Assembly (NCBI GenBank): GCA_008933995.1
Contig: WARS01000052.1
Location: 1,674,001-1,738,000, forward strand
Origin: Datnioides undecimradiatus
Lineage: Eukaryota > Chordata > Actinopteri > Lobotiformes > Datnioididae
Length of the DNA: 64,000 bases
Direction: 5' to 3'
A program made the translations under genes and the position numbers. Below are positions 59,532-64,000 of this stretch, in pieces. The notes beneath the pieces were generated by a model that saw only the letters and a program-made list of their open reading frames with translations, was not told where the DNA came from and searched no databases. Numbering within the stretch: the first letter of the stretch is position 1; every line of letters begins with the position of its first letter.

Positions 59532-61269
59532 TTACACCCAACAGTTCCACCATGAGCAAGCACTTGGCAACAGTGGCAAGGAAAAACTTCCTTTTAACAG
59601 TTTTACTTTAAAAGTAGAGAGGGTGTCTGCCTCTCGGACCCAGACTGGCAGCTGGTTCCACAGGAGAGGAGCCTGATAGCTAAAGGCTCGGCCTCCCATT
59701 CTACTTTTGGAGATTCTGGGAACCACAAGCAAACCTGCTCTCTGGGAGTGAAGCGATCTGTTGGGGTAATAGGGAACTAGCATCTCATTGAAGTACAATG
59801 GAGCTTGGCCATTAAGGGCCTTGTAGGTAAGGAGAAGGACTTTAAAATCTATTCTGGACTTTACAGGGAGCCAATGAAGAGAAGCTAAAGCCGGAGAAAT
59901 ATGATCTCTCTTGCTAATTCCCATCAGAACCCTCGCAGCAGCATTTTGGATGAGCTGGAGGCCTCGCAGTGAGCTAGTCGGACAACTCGACAACAAGGAA
60001 TATAACAATAGTCCAGCCTTGAGGTAACAAATGCGTGGACTAGCTTCTCGGCGGCACTTTTGGACAGGATACTCCTAATCTTAGCTATGTTGCGCAAGTG
60101 AAAGAAGACAGTCCTAGTGACCTGCCTAACATGGGACTGATAGGACATATCCTGGTCAAATATGACCTCCAGTTCCTCATGGTAGAACTGGAGGCCAGGG
60201 TAACACCATCCAAAGCGACTGCAAGGTCAGATAACCTGTCTCTGAGGTGTTTAGGCCCAAACAAAATCACTTCAGTTTTGTCTGTATTTAGATGCAAAAA
60301 ATTATAAGTCATCCAGGCCTTAATGTCTGTCAGACATGTCTGAAGTCTGATTAATTGATCTGTTTCTTCTGGTTTCATAGATAAATATAGCTGTGTATCA
60401 TCTGCGTAGCAGTGGAAATTTATGTTGTGCTTCCTAATAATATTGCCTAGGGGGAGCATGTATAGGGAGAACAACAATGGTCCAAGCACAGAACCCTGTG
60501 GAACTCCATGATTAACCATTGTGTGCACGGACGAGTCATTATTAACATGGACAAACTGGAACCTGTCGGATAGATAAGATTTAAACCAGCTTAGTGCTGT
60601 TCCTTTAATGCCAATGACATGTTCTAGTCTGTGTAGTAGGATATTGTGATCGATGGTGTCAAATGTAGCACTGAGGTCTAGCAGGACAAGTAAAGAGACG
60701 AGGCCATTGTCAGAAGCTATTAGGAGGTCGTTGCTAACCTTAACCAATGCTGTTTCTGTGCTGTGGTTTATTCTAAATCCTGACTGAAATGCTTCAGATA
60801 AACTGCTCCTCTGCAGGTGATCACATAACTGATCAGCCACGGCCTTTTCAAGGATTTTAGAAATAAAGGGGAGGTTGGATATTGGTCTGTAGTGCACTAA
60901 AACACCAGGGTCAAGAGAAGGCTTTTTGAGTAGAGGTTTGATGACAGCAACCTTAAAAGCCTGTGGAACATAACCTGTTAGTAATGACAGATTGATCTGG
61001 TCTAGTATAAAAGTGCCAATCAGGGGCAAAACATCTTTGAGAAGACGAGTTGGGATGGGGTCCAAAAGACAGGTTGAGGGTTTGGATCTAATGATTGTTG
61101 AGGACAGTTCAGTGAGATCTATAGGAGAGAAATGGTCTAGAGACAAATCAGGGCCTGCAGACATTTCAGGGGCCGCTGCAGTTGACACACATGGATCTCC
61201 GACAGTTGAAGAGAGTGCGTAATGAATTCTTTCCCTAATATCTTTGATTTTACTAGTAAAGAAATTCAT
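59532..61269 (-). pseudogene. LINE reverse transcriptase and C-terminal domain
   Basis: Fingers and palm are present: [64 protein letters not shown] (catalytic box intact). After a frameshift near 60130, SRLDYC and LQLIQNAAARVLMG, HWLPVKSRI and AFSYQAPLLWNQLP form the usual C-terminal region. Frame changes near 60130 and 59970 show it is decayed. Confidence 0.88.
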
Positions 61270-61630
61270 AAATTCATTGCTGCTGAGAGCTGAGGGAATA
61301 GTTGGCTCAACAGAGCTGTGACTCTTTGTCAGCCTGGCTACAGTGCTGAACAGAAACCTGGGGTTGTTCCTATTTTCCTCTATTAATTTGGAGTAATAGG
61401 CAGTTCTTGCCTTACGCAGGGCTGATTTGTATGTTATAATACTATCTTTCCAGGAAAGGTGAAATTCTTCTATATTAGTGGGTCGCCACTTCCTCTAACT
61501 TTCGTGAGGACTGTCTTAAAGTGCGGAATAACTTCCTTAAATTTGGAAACAGCATTATCAGACAGACACCGACTGTAGGTAGTTTCCCTGCCAAATGCTG
61601 AGAAGTTCATAATTGTGAACTGAAATGTTA

Positions 61631-62374
61631 TTAAAAATGGTCAGATAAAAGAGGGTTCTGGGGAAACACTATTAAATGTTCAGTTTCTAAGCCATATGTC
61701 AAAACAAGATCGAGGGTGTGATTAAAGCAGTGAGTTGGTTTGTTAACGTTTTGAGAAAAACCAATTGAGTCTAATACTGAGTTAAATGCATTCCTAAGGC
61801 TGTCATTGGTGTCATCTACATGAATGTTGAAGTCACCCACTATAATTACTTTGTCTGAGCAGAGCACTAGTTGAGATAAGAAGTCAGGGAATTCAGATAA
61901 AAACTCTGAATAAGCAGCAGGCGGACAATACACAACCACAAACAGAACTGGTTTCTCTGATCTATCGTTAGGGTGGCAGAGACTGAGAGTGAGGGACTCA
62001 AATGTTTTAAACCCAGGCTTAGGTCTGGGATTGATTAATAAGTGGTAGATTGCTGCCACTCCTCCTCCTCGGCCTGTGCTTCGAGGAATATGGTGATTAA
62101 TGTGACTGGCAGGGGTCAACTCATTTCAACTAACGTATTCTTCCTCCTGCAGCCAGGTCTCAGTAAGACAAAATAAATCAATGCAATGATCGGTAATCAA
62201 ATCATTTACTAACAGGGATTTAGACGAGAGAGATCTGATATTTAATAATCCACATTTTATTGTGGTGTGTTTAGGTCCAGATAACTTGGTGGTATTAATT
62301 CTTGTGAGGTTTTTATGAATAACACCTCTTGCATTGTTTGCCCCAGGTAGTTTGGGTGGACGAGGGACAGACAC
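61631..62374 (-). pseudogene. LINE APE-type endonuclease
   Basis: Two frames: [19 protein letters not shown] with CLTETWLQ (62374-62126), then GRGGGVAAIY, VVVYCPPAAY and IVGDFNIHVDD (62119-61631), with LLSDHF at the end. ETWL, GDFN and SDH are catalytic landmarks of APE endonucleases. A stop between the two frames near 62122 breaks it. Confidence 0.85.
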
Positions 62375-62488
62375 AGTCTCTATAGGAAACTGGGGGTAGT
62401 GGTGGTCATGGGAGGGTGACAGCTCTAAGGAAACTGCAGAGAAGCGTGTAGGACTGCAGCTCTGCCGCCTGGTTTCTGCTCTGGTTTG

Positions 62489-63307
62489 TCAGGTTTTAAT
62501 ATATTTTGCCATATTTCTAGAAATGAGAGCTGCTCCATCCAAAGTAGGATGAATACCGTCTCTCCTAATGAGACCAGGTTTTCCCCAAAATGGTTTCCAA
62601 TTATATATAAAGGCCACGTCGTTTGCTGGACACCACCTTGACAGCCAGCGATGGAATGACGACATGCGGCTAAACATGTCGTCACTGGTCAGATTGGGCA
62701 GGGGTCCAGAGAAAACTACGGAGTCCGACATTGTTTTAGCAAACTTACACACCGACTCAATGTTAATTTTAGTGACCTCCGACTGCCGTAACCGGATGTC
62801 ATTTCCGCCAACATGAATAACAATTTTATTGAATCTTCGTTTATCCTTAGTCAGCAGTTTCAGATAGGATTCAACGTCGCCCGCTCTGGCCCCGGGATGC
62901 ATTTAACTGTGGTCGCCGGTGTCTCCAACTTCACATTGCGCAAAATAGAGCTGCCAGTAACCAGAGTCTTTCCGTCAGCGGGTGTGTCGCTGAGTGGGGA
63001 AAATCTGTTGGAAACGTGAAGCGGTTGGTGGTGAACCGTGGGCCGTTGTTTCAGGCTATGTTTCCTTCGGACTGCCACCCAGCCACCCTGGCTTCCCGGC
63101 TGCTCGGGAGCTGCTGGGGGACGACTAACGGGAGCTACCCTAGGATCGCTAGCGGAGGCTACGCTGGGCAGGTCCGCACCGGCTACTGGGGACCGGCTAG
63201 CTAACGCTACGGGGGGGGCTTTCAATGATGCGGAGCCGTGCCTTTACTTCCTTAAGCCTCGCCTCCAAAGTTATAAGAATGCTACATTTAGTACACGTCA
63301 TTATCAT
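62489..63307 (-). pseudogene. LINE ORF1 with SGNH/GDSL esterase domain
   Basis: ATG at 63307 on the minus strand starts MIMTCTKCSILITLEARLKE, a short CxxC and coiled-coil-like start. The frame shifts at the C8 run near 63215, then a Pro/Ala/Ser-rich stretch leads to [13 protein letters not shown] (nucleophile block). A further shift near 62880 leads to [11 protein letters not shown] and RDGIHPT, the Gly/Asn and His blocks of SGNH hydrolases. Esterase-bearing ORF1 proteins are known from vertebrate CR1/L2-type LINEs. Confidence 0.8.
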
Positions 63308-63894
63308 TAAAGGAGGTCGAGGAGTAATTATACATCCCGCACACAGAGCAAAACAAAGGAGAAGCAGGGGAAGAGAGAGCAGCCATTGCTAGTGATCGAA
63401 CAAGCTAACCAGAGAGGAAAAGTGGAAAGGAAGCGTAAAATCCCCAAAAAGCCGTGTGAAACAGGTGTTTAGCAAAGGTATGTGCACCAATGCCACAATT
63501 TACTAATCACCGCGGTGAAATTAAACGTTTTAAACCAGAAATGTTTTAGTAGTTGACGACGCTACAGCACGCTACAATCCACCACAGTGCAAAGACAACA
63601 ACAGGAAGTGACGCAATACGTTACCGCAATACGCACACACAGGAGATCTGGCACAGATTACCATTGCTAAGGGGCTAACAGAAAATGTGCGCATGTACTT
63701 TTGGTGCTTTTATTTAATACATGGTTACAAAAGTTAAAGTTTTGATGTTTTCCGGGACATTTATTTGCCTGTGTATAAGCTAAATCACACTTACAGATGG
63801 AGACAAGCAAATGCAGCTCAAATGTGTTCAATCAAACTAAAAGTTGTTCAAAACAGATTTTAACATGAGAAGACTTCAATTTACTGGAGTTCAG

Positions 63895-64000
63895 TTCACA
63901 TTTTTCACAAGGTTCATATTAATATAATTAAAACAGTTTCTCAAGTGATTTTAGCTCTGTTACATTTAACATGCTGAAGGGAGTTCCACAAGGGCCAGTT
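63895..64000 (+). mobile_element. start of a LINE reverse transcriptase fragment at the window edge
   Basis: The last codons on the plus strand read SSDFSSVTFNMLKGVPQGPV, the motif before the catalytic box in non-LTR reverse transcriptases (KGVPQGSxLGP). A TAA lies in frame just upstream (about 63932), so the copy is 5'-broken. Family undecided; the rest is outside the window. Confidence 0.5.

Larger units (their letters stand above)
59469..63310 (-). mobile_element. nearly full-length L2-like LINE
   Basis: Minus-strand non-LTR retrotransposon in the order ORF1 with SGNH esterase (63307 to 62489), APE endonuclease (62374-61631), linker, reverse transcriptase and C-terminal region (61269-59532), ending in TTGAA pentanucleotide repeats (59469-59492) after TATATAAATAAAA. 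Frameshifts interrupt each part, so this copy cannot be autonomous. A GC-rich 5'UTR probably extends towards about 63.6 kb. It lies just upstream of SLAM gene 2 in the same orientation. Confidence 0.88.

Noticed and set aside
1-64000. tRNA, rRNA or microRNA genes
   Set aside because: No cloverleaf, rRNA-like or convincing hairpin precursor was recognised by eye; a covariance-model search would be needed to exclude small ones.

Overview
The window is teleost nuclear DNA. The evidence is split genes with GT/AG introns, dense (CA)n/(GT)n microsatellites, a fish kirrel1 gene, fish-type SLAM-family receptors, L2-like LINEs with pentanucleotide 3' tails, and a DIRS-type tyrosine-recombinase retroelement. 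It is probably a percomorph-like fish; the species cannot be named from the sequence.

Layout. 1-12092: non-coding, CpG-rich and microsatellite-rich, most likely kirrel1 intron 1 and/or upstream DNA; no convincing exon 1 was found. 12093-33674 (+): fourteen exons of kirrel1 (NEPH1). They carry five Ig domains, a membrane segment and a cytoplasmic tail ending in the PDZ ligand THV; all splice phases agree and give 786 residues plus stop after the missing signal-peptide exon. 33675 to about 36.6 kb: probable 3'UTR. About 36.6-46.4 kb: intergenic DNA with a 1.1-kb polypyrimidine tract (39.66-40.8 kb) and a degenerate minisatellite (44.16-45.04 kb) whose units resemble the CTCF core motif. From about 41.4 kb the DNA becomes AT-richer.

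46407-48508 (+) and 59246-52389 (-): two tail-to-tail SLAM/CD2-family receptor genes, reconstructed exon by exon (280 and 313 residues). They are almost identical at DNA level over long stretches, including the V-C2 intron, but sharply different in a patch of about 38 residues in the middle of the V domain. The plus-strand gene has a short tail without tyrosine. The minus-strand gene has two SAP-type switch motifs (TxYxxV) on separate tail exons. Between them lie relics of a third SLAM-like gene. The tail introns of the minus-strand gene have been invaded by a frameshifted DIRS-type element and a LINE 3' fragment.

51.0-52.04 kb and 59.47-63.31 kb (both -): L2-like LINEs. The first is 5'-truncated; the second is nearly full length, with an SGNH-esterase ORF1, APE endonuclease and reverse transcriptase, all frameshifted. 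The right edge enters another LINE reverse transcriptase on the plus strand.

Kirrel1 is an adhesion protein of cell-cell junctions (nephrin partner, ZO-1 binding) and the SLAM genes are leukocyte receptors. Their closeness is probably not functional, but it recalls human 1q23, where KIRREL1 and the SLAM cluster lie on the same chromosome band.
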